Below are positions 7,334 to 15,857 of a stretch of DNA of 16,540 nt, piece after piece. Position 1 is the first letter of the stretch, and the number at the start of each line of letters is the position of its first letter. The notes under the pieces are model-generated. The model was not told the origin of the DNA and did no database searches. It saw only the letters and a list, made by a program, of their open reading frames with translations. Position numbers and translations under genes: made by a program. Origin of the DNA: Calditrichota bacterium (lineage in GTDB: Bacteria; Electryoneota; RPQS01); contig JAGVEU010000460.1 in the NCBI GenBank assembly GCA_020057985.1, forward strand, positions 1 to 16,540, written 5' to 3'.

Positions 7334-9574
7334 TTACATGATGCCAAAGGCAATGAGCGCGGCAAGCAACACTCCCATGATGCTTTCGCCTGCAATACAG
7401 CCTGAGGCGATGGGAATGGTAAACATGTCGTTAATCTTCACGGCCTTCTTTTCCATGATCCAGACAATGAATGCTCCAAGAAACATGGCGAAGCTCGTAT
7501 ACGCAGGAATAGTCATGGCAATTCCGATCGCGGTTGGAGACGGAGTGTAGGGTTTAACCTTGGGGAAAACTTTGTCCACAACCACAATAACCACACCGAG
7601 TACAAACGCAATCGCCATTGCCAGCACTGCACTGGGCGGAAGCGTGCTCAATCCTTGCGAGAGAACTTTGGCAACTCCCATCCAGACGAGCGCAGAGGGC
7701 GCAGGGAATTTTTCACCGCCAAGCACGCTGACGTCCGGCACGAGAATGAAATAGGCGGGAACGGCAAGGAAAGCTCCGGCGAGCACACCGAAAAGCTGAG
7801 CAATAAACTGCTTGCGCGGATTGGCGCCCACCATGTGACCGACTTTGAGGTTGCCGACGGTGTCACTGCAACTTGCGGCGGCTCCGGCGGTAATTCCCGC
7901 AGTCATGAGATTGGCTGTTACGTTTCCCGCTGAGACCACGCCAAAAGTAAGCTGTGTGACTTTACCAAGTGCACCGATTGGATTAATTCCAACCTCCGCT
8001 CCGGCTCGTGCGGCAACTGCGGCCAAAATAAAGGTGAGCAGAACGGCAATCACACCCATATACCAATGGACTCCGTAGCTGCCAAACATCATCGTAAGCG
8101 TGACGACGCATAGGACTCCAGTAATCACAAATCCCGGCACAAACCACGACATGGGAATCTCGATGTCATCCAGCACACCTTTGGTTCCACCGTTCTTCTT
8201 GCTTCCAAAGCTACTGAAGATGCTGCCAAACGTCCTGCCGAGTGTTCGCCATTGGAAAGCAAGGGCCAGCAATCCGCCGACCACAAGAATCGTGGCTCCG
8301 GGCCATAGCGACCATGCGCTGATGTTGCGGAATCCACCTACAACCTGCATTCGCTCTTGTCCGGGCTTGAAGCCTAATGCTTCGACGATCTGCGGCGACG
8401 TCTGCTCCTTGTCTAAGGCTAATTTTGCTTCCCAGAAGACCGCTTTCGAAGCTTCGAAGAAAAGTACCTTAGCTCCGGCGCCGATGGCTTTGCTGACGGT
8501 ATCACGGACGCTGATATTGCCATAGAATGGATTTGGTGACCCATCATCAAGGGACTGCGCATTCAGATCCCGTTTGATGTCCTCGTTAGTGAGATAGGTC
8601 TTGGGCCTTGTCCAACCGTAACGATAGGGTACTTTGGCGCTTCCGGAAGATATTTCGGGACCAACATTCGCCTCTTCAAGAGTCAAGGAGAAAACCTGCC
8701 CGGGCTGCACAGAGAGCGGAGTCTGCATGAGCTTTGCGGCATGAATCTGAGGAGCAGGATGCTTGATGATCTTGGCATTGATCAAATTCGGGGCAAGCAC
8801 TCCGTAATTCAGCAGCAAGCCGAAGAGCATGCTCAGACCGATCTTGATTCCAAAGAGCGCACCGATTCCGATGAAAATGAGACTCGGTTCGAATGTCAGA
8901 GTGAGCTTGCTCATGCCCACGCGAGCGAGCGAGATGGGAAGCGCAAATTGAGCGGGAATCCATTCAAACCCGTCTCGCAGACCTGATATAACAATTCCGA
9001 GTCCACCCGCCGTGCCGAGTGCTTTGGCTTTCTTGACCGCCTCTGTGCCCTTGGAATACATTGCGCGAAGAGTTTCGCCAGTGGGGATATTTGCCGGGAA
9101 ACGCAGATGATCCACTTGAATCATTTGCCGCTTGAGCGGAATGGCCATAAATAGGCCGAGGTAGAGAATGCCGCCGATGAAGATCGTCAACTGCCACCAG
9201 ACGAATTGATAGCCGGTGAGCATTGAGAGTGCGGGCACAGCGGAAACAAGACCGGCGGACGAGATCCAGCTTGCAGCCACGGCGACAGTCATCATGATGG
9301 TGTTCTCCATCATGCCGAATTCACGGCGCGCGAGACCCGCGCTTTTCAGACCTTTGAAGATAGAGAAAATCAGAATCACGGCCACGATGTCTACACCCAA
9401 ACCCCAGCCGGACTTAAGGCCGACATAGAGATTGGAGAGCGACATCAGCCCTCCGAAGAGCATTCCGGAGATCACTGCTCGCACGGTGAGTTGTGGCACG
9501 TCTTTCTGATAGACATTCTCGTACCATTCGCGATCTTGTTCTTCAACCGATTTCTTTGGAGTATCGTCGGACAT
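7334..9574 (-). CDS. OPT-family transporter with a single inserted soluble domain
   Basis: A 746-residue OPT-superfamily membrane transporter, paralogous along its length to the downstream 845-residue gene. Shared hallmarks are NLYVGLKSGWGLGV (48-61), the MAIPLKRQMIQVDHLRFP segment (143-160), and GALGKVTQLTFG with GANPRKQFIAQLFG in the C-terminal half. Where the downstream protein has GETDTTP, this one has GAEVGINP, so the substrate pathways may differ. A hydrophilic insert at about 270-412 contains one copy of the domain found twice in the neighbour. Start: ATG at 9574 with GAGG six bases upstream. A 102-base gap separates it from the upstream DUF3857 gene. Import of peptides or peptide-like chelates is the family expectation; the true substrate cannot be read from the sequence. 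Confidence 0.94.
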   Translation of the reverse strand: MSDDTPKKSVEEQDREWYENVYQKDVPQLTVRAVISGMLFGGLMSLSNLYVGLKSGWGLGVDIVAVILIFSIFKGLKSAGLARREFGMMENTIMMTVAVAASWISSAGLVSAVPALSMLTGYQFVWWQLTIFIGGILYLGLFMAIPLKRQMIQVDHLRFPANIPTGETLRAMYSKGTEAVKKAKALGTAGGLGIVISGLRDGFEWIPAQFALPISLARVGMSKLTLTFEPSLIFIGIGALFGIKIGLSMLFGLLLNYGVLAPNLINAKIIKHPAPQIHAAKLMQTPLSVQPGQVFSLTLEEANVGPEISSGSAKVPYRYGWTRPKTYLTNEDIKRDLNAQSLDDGSPNPFYGNISVRDTVSKAIGAGAKVLFFEASKAVFWEAKLALDKEQTSPQIVEALGFKPGQERMQVVGGFRNISAWSLWPGATILVVGGLLALAFQWRTLGRTFGSIFSSFGSKKNGGTKGVLDDIEIPMSWFVPGFVITGVLCVVTLTMMFGSYGVHWYMGVIAVLLTFILAAVAARAGAEVGINPIGALGKVTQLTFGVVSAGNVTANLMTAGITAGAAASCSDTVGNLKVGHMVGANPRKQFIAQLFGVLAGAFLAVPAYFILVPDVSVLGGEKFPAPSALVWMGVAKVLSQGLSTLPPSAVLAMAIAFVLGVVIVVVDKVFPKVKPYTPSPTAIGIAMTIPAYTSFAMFLGAFIVWIMEKKAVKINDMFTIPIASGCIAGESIMGVLLAALIAFGIM
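8450..8725 (-). repeat. Single copy of the OPT inserted domain
   Basis: Residues about 284-375. Landmarks are TPLSVQPGQ, YRYGWTRPKTY, then LDDGSPNPFYG, aligning with MSDGAPNPFYG in the first copy of the neighbour. This is evidence for a domain that was duplicated in one paralogue. Confidence 0.65.
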
Positions 9575-9676
9575 GTGTTACCTCTGCGATGCAGATATGT
9601 TATGGTTGTTTATACATTCCGGCGGGATGCGTACACACCGCTCGGCAAGATTTTCTGCGTACTAACCAAGTGTAAG

Positions 9677-11551
9677 CTACTTCTTAGCTGACTCGCTGCT
9701 TTTTGTGTTGAAGACGACGGCGTTATCAGGTCTAGCGCCCGCACCGAGTAGCCAGTGGCGGAGTTCATTCCAGCCGTCAGCCGGAACGAATCGCTCTGTG
9801 AGCTTGATGCTGCGTGTAAAGGTGAAGCGACCGTCTTTCACACCGCTTGTGATGAGAGTTTCGCCCCACGCTTGTTTGCTGGTAATAGCCGGGTGTTGCT
9901 TGGTTACTTTCCAGTCATCCGGGAGCTTCGCTTCGATGTGCAATGTGGCCTCACCGGGAATGCGGACTTGATGCGGAAATTCGCGTTTGAGCAGTCCGAT
10001 GGGAGTGTGGCCAGCGACAGAAGAAACATCCATTACGGAGAGCGGGAGAATTCGATAGTCTCCAGCGGTATCGAGCGCGCTCGTTGCCGAGAAAGCAAAA
10101 TTCACCTGTACCATGCCAAAGGCGAGTTCTCTTGCGGTTGCTTCGCTGATCTTGATTCCCTTGAGCTTGAGGAGTCCATCAAGAAAGGCGGTCGCTCCTT
10201 CGCTACGGACGGCTTCATAGGGGGCCAATTGACCATGTGCTGAGAAAACTCCGGTTCCTTGCAGAGTATCCTTGTCGAGATTCTCGAGGGAAAGGAATAG
10301 CTTGATACTATTGGAGGCGGTGCCAAGGCTTGGCATGACTGAGACTTTGCCATCTCCATTGATTGGCATTAGCGTATTGCCAACCAGATCCGCTTGACTG
10401 AGTTCGTTACGCGGAAGGATGGGGTCACAAATGAAGTAGTTGTCCGGTGTTCGCACTTCGATTACGGCGCCCGCTATATGCTGAAGATAGGGCACGGCAG
10501 CCTCGCCCTCGTAGCGGAGCATGACCGAGGTGGTCAAACCCATTTGATTGCAGAGTTTGGAAACCATCACAGCGAGTTCGAGACTGTTGCCGTATCCACT
10601 GTTCAAGACCGCAGATGCGGAGCGTAATGAGATTGGGAAATCCGCATGATGAAACTCACGCTCGTTGAATCGCTCCTTACACCACGACTTCACCGCATCG
10701 AGTTTGCCCTCTGGATCATTCTTTGCCGCGAGAGCTTCCGTGAGCGAGGCGGGAATAGCAAGATCTCCCTGACTGACTTTCTGCACACGGTTTTTCAGTT
10801 CGAATTGAACCTCAGACCAATCTGAAGCTGTGGTGAATGCGACATGAGGAAGCAACTCGCTATTTCCGCCCAAATCCTCCGTGAGATAGCCGGCACGTTC
10901 ACCGGAAGTCCATGTATAGACCGTACCGGAGATTTTTGGCTCCGGTGCACCGGCAGCGGACTTATAGTTCAACTTATGACCCGCTGGCAACTCGACGATA
11001 AGCTCATGAGCGATGGTCGGAGCAGTCTCACGGAAAGTGACATGACCGGACAACCAGCGATAAAGTGGTTTTTCAGTGGTCAGGCGGTAGTGCAACTCGA
11101 CAATGCAGCCATTTTCCAGACCGAGCATGGTGATGACCATCTGTCTGAATTTGGTAAGCTGCGGCGCGAACTGGAGTTCTTCGGGAGTGATTGGATTGAA
11201 GGAATTTTGTGGAGTGGAGTCCACCTTGCGGCCATCTTTGGTGTAACAGCGGCTGGCGAGAATCTCCAACTTTTGTTCTTCGTCAATATAGGCGACATGA
11301 GGATCACCCCACGCGTCACGGGCGGCATCATCGGGAAGATAGCGGAAGGAGTGGGTTTCGTAAACCTGCGTTCCATTTGCCTGAAGTTGGTATTTCTCTT
11401 GCATCCAAAGCAGAACAGAAGAGGTTTTGGGATATTTCTGAATGGCAGCAAGGTTTGTTTTCAGTTGATCCGGCAGGCCGGAGAATTCAGCATAAGAAAA
11501 GGAAACCAAGAAGAACACGAGAGAGATTGAGAGGAGGAGACGGGTTTTCAT
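9677..11551 (-). CDS. Secreted DUF3857/transglutaminase-like protein, catalytic triad apparently degenerate
   Basis: The frame extends upstream, but the start is set at ATG 11551 (624 aa). AAAGGAGG lies six bases before it, and a signal peptide begins there (MKTRLLLSISLVFFLVS, cleavage probably after Ser-Tyr-Ala). Residues about 50-270 resemble DUF3857, a beta-rich domain often found before transglutaminase cores. In the transglutaminase-like region the position of the nucleophilic Cys is Ser323 (GYGNS, versus GVCKD in the upstream paralogue). The His position appears to be Gly361 in IAGAVIEV, although His358 lies nearby. Asp376 (ICDP) is kept. The likely role is a non-catalytic periplasmic or surface partner. 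Its ATG overlaps the upstream stop as TAATG. Loss of catalysis is inferred by hand alignment. Confidence 0.85.
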   Translation of the reverse strand: MKTRLLLSISLVFFLVSFSYAEFSGLPDQLKTNLAAIQKYPKTSSVLLWMQEKYQLQANGTQVYETHSFRYLPDDAARDAWGDPHVAYIDEEQKLEILASRCYTKDGRKVDSTPQNSFNPITPEELQFAPQLTKFRQMVITMLGLENGCIVELHYRLTTEKPLYRWLSGHVTFRETAPTIAHELIVELPAGHKLNYKSAAGAPEPKISGTVYTWTSGERAGYLTEDLGGNSELLPHVAFTTASDWSEVQFELKNRVQKVSQGDLAIPASLTEALAAKNDPEGKLDAVKSWCKERFNEREFHHADFPISLRSASAVLNSGYGNSLELAVMVSKLCNQMGLTTSVMLRYEGEAAVPYLQHIAGAVIEVRTPDNYFICDPILPRNELSQADLVGNTLMPINGDGKVSVMPSLGTASNSIKLFLSLENLDKDTLQGTGVFSAHGQLAPYEAVRSEGATAFLDGLLKLKGIKISEATARELAFGMVQVNFAFSATSALDTAGDYRILPLSVMDVSSVAGHTPIGLLKREFPHQVRIPGEATLHIEAKLPDDWKVTKQHPAITSKQAWGETLITSGVKDGRFTFTRSIKLTERFVPADGWNELRHWLLGAGARPDNAVVFNTKSSESAKK

Positions 11552-11553
11552 TA
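11549..11553 (-). other. TAATG overlap with strong Shine-Dalgarno between the two DUF3857 genes
   Basis: The stop TAA (11553-11551) shares one base with the ATG (11551-11549). An AAAGGAGG sits inside the upstream gene's last codons at ideal spacing. This decides the downstream start and implies that the two proteins are made in linked amounts. Confidence 0.85.
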
Positions 11554-13551
11554 CTTGCCTCCTTTCCGCGACAGCACAACAGTTAGTGCGTCGGCCTTCT
11601 TGAGAGCGTCCGTGGTTTTCTTGATCTTGGCATACTCCTTTGCTGGAGTCCAACGATCACGCACTTTCCAAATCTGGGAGAGTACAAGGGAGCCGCCAGC
11701 CTTCTTCCAACCACCTTTCAGGAATGCCACCTCATCGCCGATGTCACGTGCTTCAGGTAGTTTTCCAGACTCAAATTCCGGAGGCAATTTGAGAGTCTCT
11801 TTCAATGTCACATGGCGCGGATTGTAGGTAAAGACCGGTTGGGTGCGTTTGTCCGATGTGAGATTATTGAGCACATTAAACTGTGCGCCACCGGCCCATA
11901 GGACTTTTGCGGAGAACGGAACGTAGTTGATGCGGTCAGGCAATACTTGCGCATACTCCGGAACACGGAACTCGACAGTGAATACAAATGGTTTATAGAA
12001 ATTCCAGAGATCGCCATAGGTCACCTTCACCAATTGGGCTCCGGGATCGGCTTTGGTTAGCCAGCCGCGACAGATCTCATCCCACTGATCTTGTCCGGCA
12101 TCGCTGAAGGGCCTGCGGACTCGCGCATCACCATAGGATTTGCCTTCGATTCTCATGGTGCCATTTAGAGTCCCGGCGGCATCGAGAGACGTATTCAGCG
12201 TAACCGAGAAATCGTTTTCCTCAGCAGTAAACTTCTGAATCTGCATCAGCTCCTCGCCTTCGGGGCTGCCAATGACAAAATGCTGCTCAGTTTCGGCGCG
12301 GCTCCACAGTTCCATATTGAACGGTGACCACGTGGGATCTACCATCAGAAAGGAACCATCCGGCTTCTTTACGGCAACCACGCAGTGATTGAATTGATCC
12401 GCGGGAATAGTCTCCACTCGTGAACCGGCCATCGTCATGACTGGATAGGTCGTAAATCCGGCGGCGCGAAGCATCGTGACGCACATACCGGCAATGTCCT
12501 TACAGACTCCACAGCGGTCGTTGTAGGACATGATTCCCGGATGAATTGTGAAGCCCTCGCCCTGGCCCATCGAGATGCCACTGTAGCGAATCGCCTGTGC
12601 ACTCCAGTGGAGAATCTCGTAGATCTTTGACGAGTCCGTCTTGCAGTCCTTTGTGATCTCCTTGACTGCGCGGCGGATGTCGTCATTGGCTCCAAAAATG
12701 TCGCGATCCTCGTTGACCTTGAAAAACCATTTGGATTTGTCCTTCCAGCTTTTTACGCTCGTAAATACGACTTTGGGTACGATGTCATGGGAGTCTGGTG
12801 CGCGCGGCTCCTCCGAGTAGGATGCTACATTCTCTTTCCAGAAGTTATAGATCAGCTTCCTCTCACTGAAGGTCATGGAAGCCATGACTTCGTCGTTGTA
12901 CGTGGCATACTGGGCCGGCATGGTGTCGGGCATCGTAATGGTATAGGACTGAAGTTTCTTGGGCGGCGTAGCCTTGCCATAGATGTCGCTGCCGAACATG
13001 ATGACATCATAATAGGTTCCCCGCATCGGAGGAATGTACTTGTCCATCTCGCCATCGGAGGCCAAATAGGCAATCATGAAGCCCATGCTGATGCTTTCGA
13101 CTTCAAGGGCATCACCCACTTCCAGCGGTGGAATGGGCAGAATTTTCATGCGCGCACCCCAATAGATCATGTGTTGCGGCTGCGGCAAATCGAGGGCGGA
13201 GGAAAGATCGAGATCCTCCACTTTGCCATTCTTGTGATGAATTCTGCCTTTGGTCAATTCGATCTTGTTGGAACTGGGATCGTAGTCAAACCGCACTGCA
13301 CGGTTCTGAGCAATTCCCGCAGGAGTCAGAACCTTGGTGAGCGTGCGCACGCGCTTATGCGAGAGTCCGCTTTCTTCTACGTCCACCCACGAGGAGTCGA
13401 AGACAACGACAACGTCCTGTCCCTCATACTCACTCTTGTCACCGGTCTGCTTGATGAGATCGGCGAAGGGGCTCTGAGTGGAAATCGGTTGTGCGGCAGT
13501 AATGCCAACGATTGTAAAAATGGAAAAAAGTGCGATAGTGAATTGCTTCAT
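11551..13551 (-). CDS. Secreted DUF3857/transglutaminase-like protein with intact Cys-His-Asp triad
   Basis: A 666-residue protein with a signal peptide (hydrophobic segment to about residue 20, cleavage probably at Thr-Ala-Ala/Gln). Residues about 45-220 match the DUF3857 style: RVRTLTKVLTPAG near 67 and VGDALEVE near 146. The transglutaminase-like core, about 300-407, keeps a full candidate triad: Cys350 in RCGVCKD, His389 in FNHCVVAV and Asp405 in MVDPTW. A beta-rich C-terminal part follows. Members may act as transglutaminases or as cysteine peptidases/amidases; the reaction here is unknown. The ATG is preceded by AGGA six bases upstream. It opens the central block, 71 bases after tsaB. 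Confidence 0.92.
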   Translation of the reverse strand: MKQFTIALFSIFTIVGITAAQPISTQSPFADLIKQTGDKSEYEGQDVVVVFDSSWVDVEESGLSHKRVRTLTKVLTPAGIAQNRAVRFDYDPSSNKIELTKGRIHHKNGKVEDLDLSSALDLPQPQHMIYWGARMKILPIPPLEVGDALEVESISMGFMIAYLASDGEMDKYIPPMRGTYYDVIMFGSDIYGKATPPKKLQSYTITMPDTMPAQYATYNDEVMASMTFSERKLIYNFWKENVASYSEEPRAPDSHDIVPKVVFTSVKSWKDKSKWFFKVNEDRDIFGANDDIRRAVKEITKDCKTDSSKIYEILHWSAQAIRYSGISMGQGEGFTIHPGIMSYNDRCGVCKDIAGMCVTMLRAAGFTTYPVMTMAGSRVETIPADQFNHCVVAVKKPDGSFLMVDPTWSPFNMELWSRAETEQHFVIGSPEGEELMQIQKFTAEENDFSVTLNTSLDAAGTLNGTMRIEGKSYGDARVRRPFSDAGQDQWDEICRGWLTKADPGAQLVKVTYGDLWNFYKPFVFTVEFRVPEYAQVLPDRINYVPFSAKVLWAGGAQFNVLNNLTSDKRTQPVFTYNPRHVTLKETLKLPPEFESGKLPEARDIGDEVAFLKGGWKKAGGSLVLSQIWKVRDRWTPAKEYAKIKKTTDALKKADALTVVLSRKGGK

Positions 13552-13622
13552 AAGATGTCCTGTATGTGAATCACTGTACTATTCTGAAGTAAGAATCGAA
13601 CTCGCTTTTGTCCCAGAGTCTG

Positions 13623-14273
13623 TTACGGCGCGGGGAAATCGAGACCGTAGATCGGGACGAGTTCTCCGATTTCGGGCGCTGGTTTCGACAACCACAGTTC
13701 TTTGGCAAGCTGAGCGAGTTTCCACGCATGTGCGCGATGAGCCTGTGCATCTTTCGGAATTCGCGCATGAAGTTTGGCAGTCAGCGCCTCATGCAGTTTG
13801 AATATCCCCGGCCCAATCAACACGGCTTCACTTGGGAGCCTTTCCGACAAATTATCATAACCAACCACATGTGATTCTTCAAGCGGTTCAAGGGATTTGG
13901 GATCAAACAGGCCGCAATGCGCCTCACCTTTTCGGGCTGGCGAGATGACTGCAACGGGCTGGTCTGAGCCACGTAGATTCGCCGCGAATACTTTGAGCGA
14001 CGGCACAGGCCAGATGGGGATATTCAGTCCGCGCGCCATGCCTTTGGCGAAGGCCAATCCAACCCGAAGTCCGGTGAATGATCCGGGGCCGATGCCGATG
14101 GCAATTGCGCTGAGATCGGAAGGCACGCTGAGAATCTTGACCAACATTTCCTCGACCGCTTCTGCAAGATAGTCGCGAGTTGCGAGTGTTTCTTCGGCCA
14201 ATACGGCATCGTCATTGACCAATCCAACGATTCCCGAATCCGCCGAGGTCTCAATGCACAGAAGCAGGCTCAT
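13623..14273 (-). CDS. tsaB: tRNA N6-threonylcarbamoyladenosine biosynthesis protein TsaB
   Basis: A 216-residue ASKHA-fold protein. TsaB pairs with TsaD and TsaE to transfer the threonylcarbamoyl group to A37 of ANN-decoding tRNAs in the cytoplasm. Diagnostic features are the N-terminal LLCIETSADSGIVGLV (3-18, cf. the usual ILAIDTS...) and GIGPGSFTGLRVGLAFAKG (60-78), the TsaB signature. SPARKGEAHCGLF follows in the central part. Its length is near the family norm. Its ATG overlaps the tsaE stop as ATGA, matching the common tsaE-tsaB operon. Confidence 0.96.
   Translation of the reverse strand: MSLLLCIETSADSGIVGLVNDDAVLAEETLATRDYLAEAVEEMLVKILSVPSDLSAIAIGIGPGSFTGLRVGLAFAKGMARGLNIPIWPVPSLKVFAANLRGSDQPVAVISPARKGEAHCGLFDPKSLEPLEESHVVGYDNLSERLPSEAVLIGPGIFKLHEALTAKLHARIPKDAQAHRAHAWKLAQLAKELWLSKPAPEIGELVPIYGLDFPAP
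14270..14273 (-). other. ATGA overlap between tsaE and tsaB
   Basis: The tsaB ATG (14273-14271) and the tsaE TGA (14272-14270) share two bases, which supports both ends and indicates a coupled operon. Confidence 0.85.
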
Positions 14274-14713
14274 GGCGCCCCTCGTGTAACCCGAATTTGT
14301 CTTTCCGATTCCTGCTCGCTTGCGGACAACTCAATCCAGATGGTGTTCGCGGGAAGCAGATCTCGCACTCGTTCAGCCCACTCGATGATGAACACGCCGT
14401 CGCGATCGAAGTATTCATCAAGCCCCATTGCGCGAAACGTGTTTGCGTCCTCGATTCGGTACAGATCGGCATGGAACATGGGGACGCGACCTTGATACTC
14501 CAGTACATAATTGAATGTCGGACTGATGATATCTTCCTTTACACCAAGACCGCGACCGAATCCCTTGGCGATCACCGTCTTCCCTGCTCCCAGATCGCCG
14601 ATTAGCGCGATTGTGGCCGGACTCGCAAGGGAGCGAGCAAAGTCCTCCGCCCATGCAGTTGTCTCCAAGGATGAGTGAGTTGTAAAAATTTGTGTGTCGT
14701 TTGAACTTGTCAC
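14270..14713 (-). CDS. tsaE: tRNA t6A biosynthesis ATPase TsaE
   Basis: A 147-residue P-loop protein of the TsaE/YjeE family; its ATP hydrolysis is needed for turnover of the TsaBDE complex in bacteria. Walker A is GDLGAGKT (39-46), followed by GFGRGLGVKEDIISPTF, where SPTF is a family signature. HADLYRIED (about 80-88) and FIIEWAERV (about 107-115) are also typical. The likely start is GTG at 14713, 17 bases after the DinB-family stop; its Shine-Dalgarno is weak, so the exact start is less certain than the gene. Confidence 0.95.
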   Translation of the reverse strand: MTSSNDTQIFTTHSSLETTAWAEDFARSLASPATIALIGDLGAGKTVIAKGFGRGLGVKEDIISPTFNYVLEYQGRVPMFHADLYRIEDANTFRAMGLDEYFDRDGVFIIEWAERVRDLLPANTIWIELSASEQESERQIRVTRGAP

Positions 14714-14730
14714 TATCCGCTTTGATAATC

Positions 14731-15201
14731 CTATGCCTGAAGCAATTCGTAGCTGTAGAGCATGATCGGCTCAATGCCGCATAGGCGCAAATAAACGGTA
14801 AGTTGTCCGCGGTGATGCCAGTGTTCATCATAGGCTGCGCCCAGCAATTGCCAGCCGGGAAACTCTTCACCCCAGGCGCTGATCTTGGCGGCAATCTGAT
14901 TGTCAGTAAGCGTGGCAAATGTGGCATAGAACTTAGCTATCTGTTCGTCCATCCACTTGAGCATCTCGGCCTTTTTTACGAACTTGGGCGGAGGATTATC
15001 ACTCATCTTGCCCGATGCCACGGCGGTTGCTACTTCAACCATAAACTGGTAATTATGACCGACAATTTCGGACACACTGCGCACTTCGGGCACGGGACGG
15101 AAATCCAGTTTATCCTCGGGGAATTGCTCCACAAGTTTGCGTGTCATGCCCAGCACCATGCGGAAATAACCAAATTGTCCTTCGAGTGTGGCTTTGTTCA
15201 T
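14731..15201 (-). CDS. DinB/YfiT-superfamily protein (putative metal-dependent four-helix bundle)
   Basis: A 156-residue protein of the DinB-like superfamily, whose members are four-helix bundles that usually bind a metal through three histidines; several are thiol-dependent transferases. His49 in VGHNYQF and the EHWHHRGQLTVYLRL segment (126-140, His127/129/130) are the candidate ligands. The second motif is highly typical of the family. Length fits. The ORF starts at ATG 15201 with a poor Shine-Dalgarno, 47 bases after the preceding gene. Its placement before tsaE/tsaB may be co-transcriptional only; no functional link to t6A is implied. The substrate is not known. Confidence 0.87.
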   Translation of the reverse strand: MNKATLEGQFGYFRMVLGMTRKLVEQFPEDKLDFRPVPEVRSVSEIVGHNYQFMVEVATAVASGKMSDNPPPKFVKKAEMLKWMDEQIAKFYATFATLTDNQIAAKISAWGEEFPGWQLLGAAYDEHWHHRGQLTVYLRLCGIEPIMLYSYELLQA

Positions 15202-15227
15202 GTCTTTCAGACCCTTATTCTTATCAA

Positions 15228-15233
15228 TTTATA
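15228..15233 (-). promoter_or_regulatory. Candidate -10 box upstream of the DinB-family gene
   Basis: TATAAA on the minus strand sits 26 bases before the ATG, in an AT-rich gap that is unlike the tight junctions around it. No convincing -35 hexamer is visible at the right distance, so this is only a candidate for a promoter separating the ATPase pair from the DinB-tsaE-tsaB group. Confidence 0.25.
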
Positions 15234-15248
15234 TGACTTTGGGATTGC

Positions 15249-15857
15249 TTATTTCGGTGGAAACCAAGCGCGGAGTGTATTAATAAGTTTAGCGAAGCTT
15301 CGATCTGCGAGCCAACCCAACAAGTCAACAGATTTAATAAAGATAGGTAGGCTTCTCGGGGGTAAGCCTTGCTGTTCTCGCTTGCGTTGGATAAATCTAA
15401 ATTGCTGCCCAAGATCCTCAGGGTTGTCCTGCTCCGCAAGTGCCTTGAGGCATAACATGGTCTGAGTATCCGTCCCAAGACACTGAGCAAGTCTGCTAAG
15501 ATCACAAAAGACCAACTGTTCGATTTCTGGTTCTACACAAATACATGCGACATTGTCACCAAACGTAACCTTTCGGAGGTTTGTTTCCACGCTATCCTCG
15601 CAAAGTTCAGGTAAGTCGTTACAACCTGAGCCATGGTGATCGAAGAGTGCTATCGCAAACTGTTCTTGCTCAGATCCGCGATATCTATTAAGACGGGCAA
15701 ACTCATGAGCAGATTTTCGAACGCCGGCATCTTTTCGCGAATCAACATGAACCGAATACGTGTATGGCCCAATCATGAGTGAAGCAGCTTGCTCATGTAC
15801 GGCCTGGACCAATGCCCGATATGGCTGATCGGGAACCACAAATATTACATCTGGCAT
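15249..15857 (-). CDS. Small acidic-motif protein coupled to an AAA ATPase (possible TOPRIM-like nuclease)
   Basis: A 202-residue protein with no named function that I can assign confidently. Three spaced acidic motifs stand out: VVPDQPYRALVQ near the N-terminus, LFDHHGSG (71-78) and CVEPEIEQL (107-115). Their order and spacing resemble DUF4276/RloB-type TOPRIM-like proteins that sit beside AAA ATPases in defence loci, where such acidic residues hold metal for nucleic-acid cleavage. The C-terminal DRSFAKLINTLRAWFP segment looks like a conserved family tail. It starts at ATG 15857 in a TAATG overlap with the ATPase. A nuclease role is inference. Possibly related to the small partner proteins of methylation-associated or Gabija/OLD-like systems. 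Confidence 0.75.
   Translation of the reverse strand: MPDVIFVVPDQPYRALVQAVHEQAASLMIGPYTYSVHVDSRKDAGVRKSAHEFARLNRYRGSEQEQFAIALFDHHGSGCNDLPELCEDSVETNLRKVTFGDNVACICVEPEIEQLVFCDLSRLAQCLGTDTQTMLCLKALAEQDNPEDLGQQFRFIQRKREQQGLPPRSLPIFIKSVDLLGWLADRSFAKLINTLRAWFPPK

Noticed and set aside
9575..9676. A possible sigma54 or sigma70 promoter before the first OPT gene
   Set aside because: I looked for GG-N10-GC and for paired -35/-10 boxes and found none at correct spacing; the gap shows no other structure I can support.
11552..11653. An upstream extension of the second DUF3857 protein
   Set aside because: The extra 34 residues precede a clear signal peptide and overlap the end of the first gene. The ATG at 11551 has an ideal Shine-Dalgarno and a TAATG junction.
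13581..13596. A 5-bp AT-rich inverted repeat (ATTCT...AGAAT) after tsaB
   Set aside because: The stem is too short and has no U-tract, so a terminator cannot be supported.
13552..13622. A GTTCGATTC T-loop-like string upstream of the transglutaminase gene (minus strand)
   Set aside because: No acceptor, D or anticodon stems surround it, so it is not a tRNA.
14803..15465. A 220-codon plus-strand open frame
   Set aside because: It runs antisense to the DinB-family gene and across a gap into the next gene; the minus-strand frames have the family motifs.
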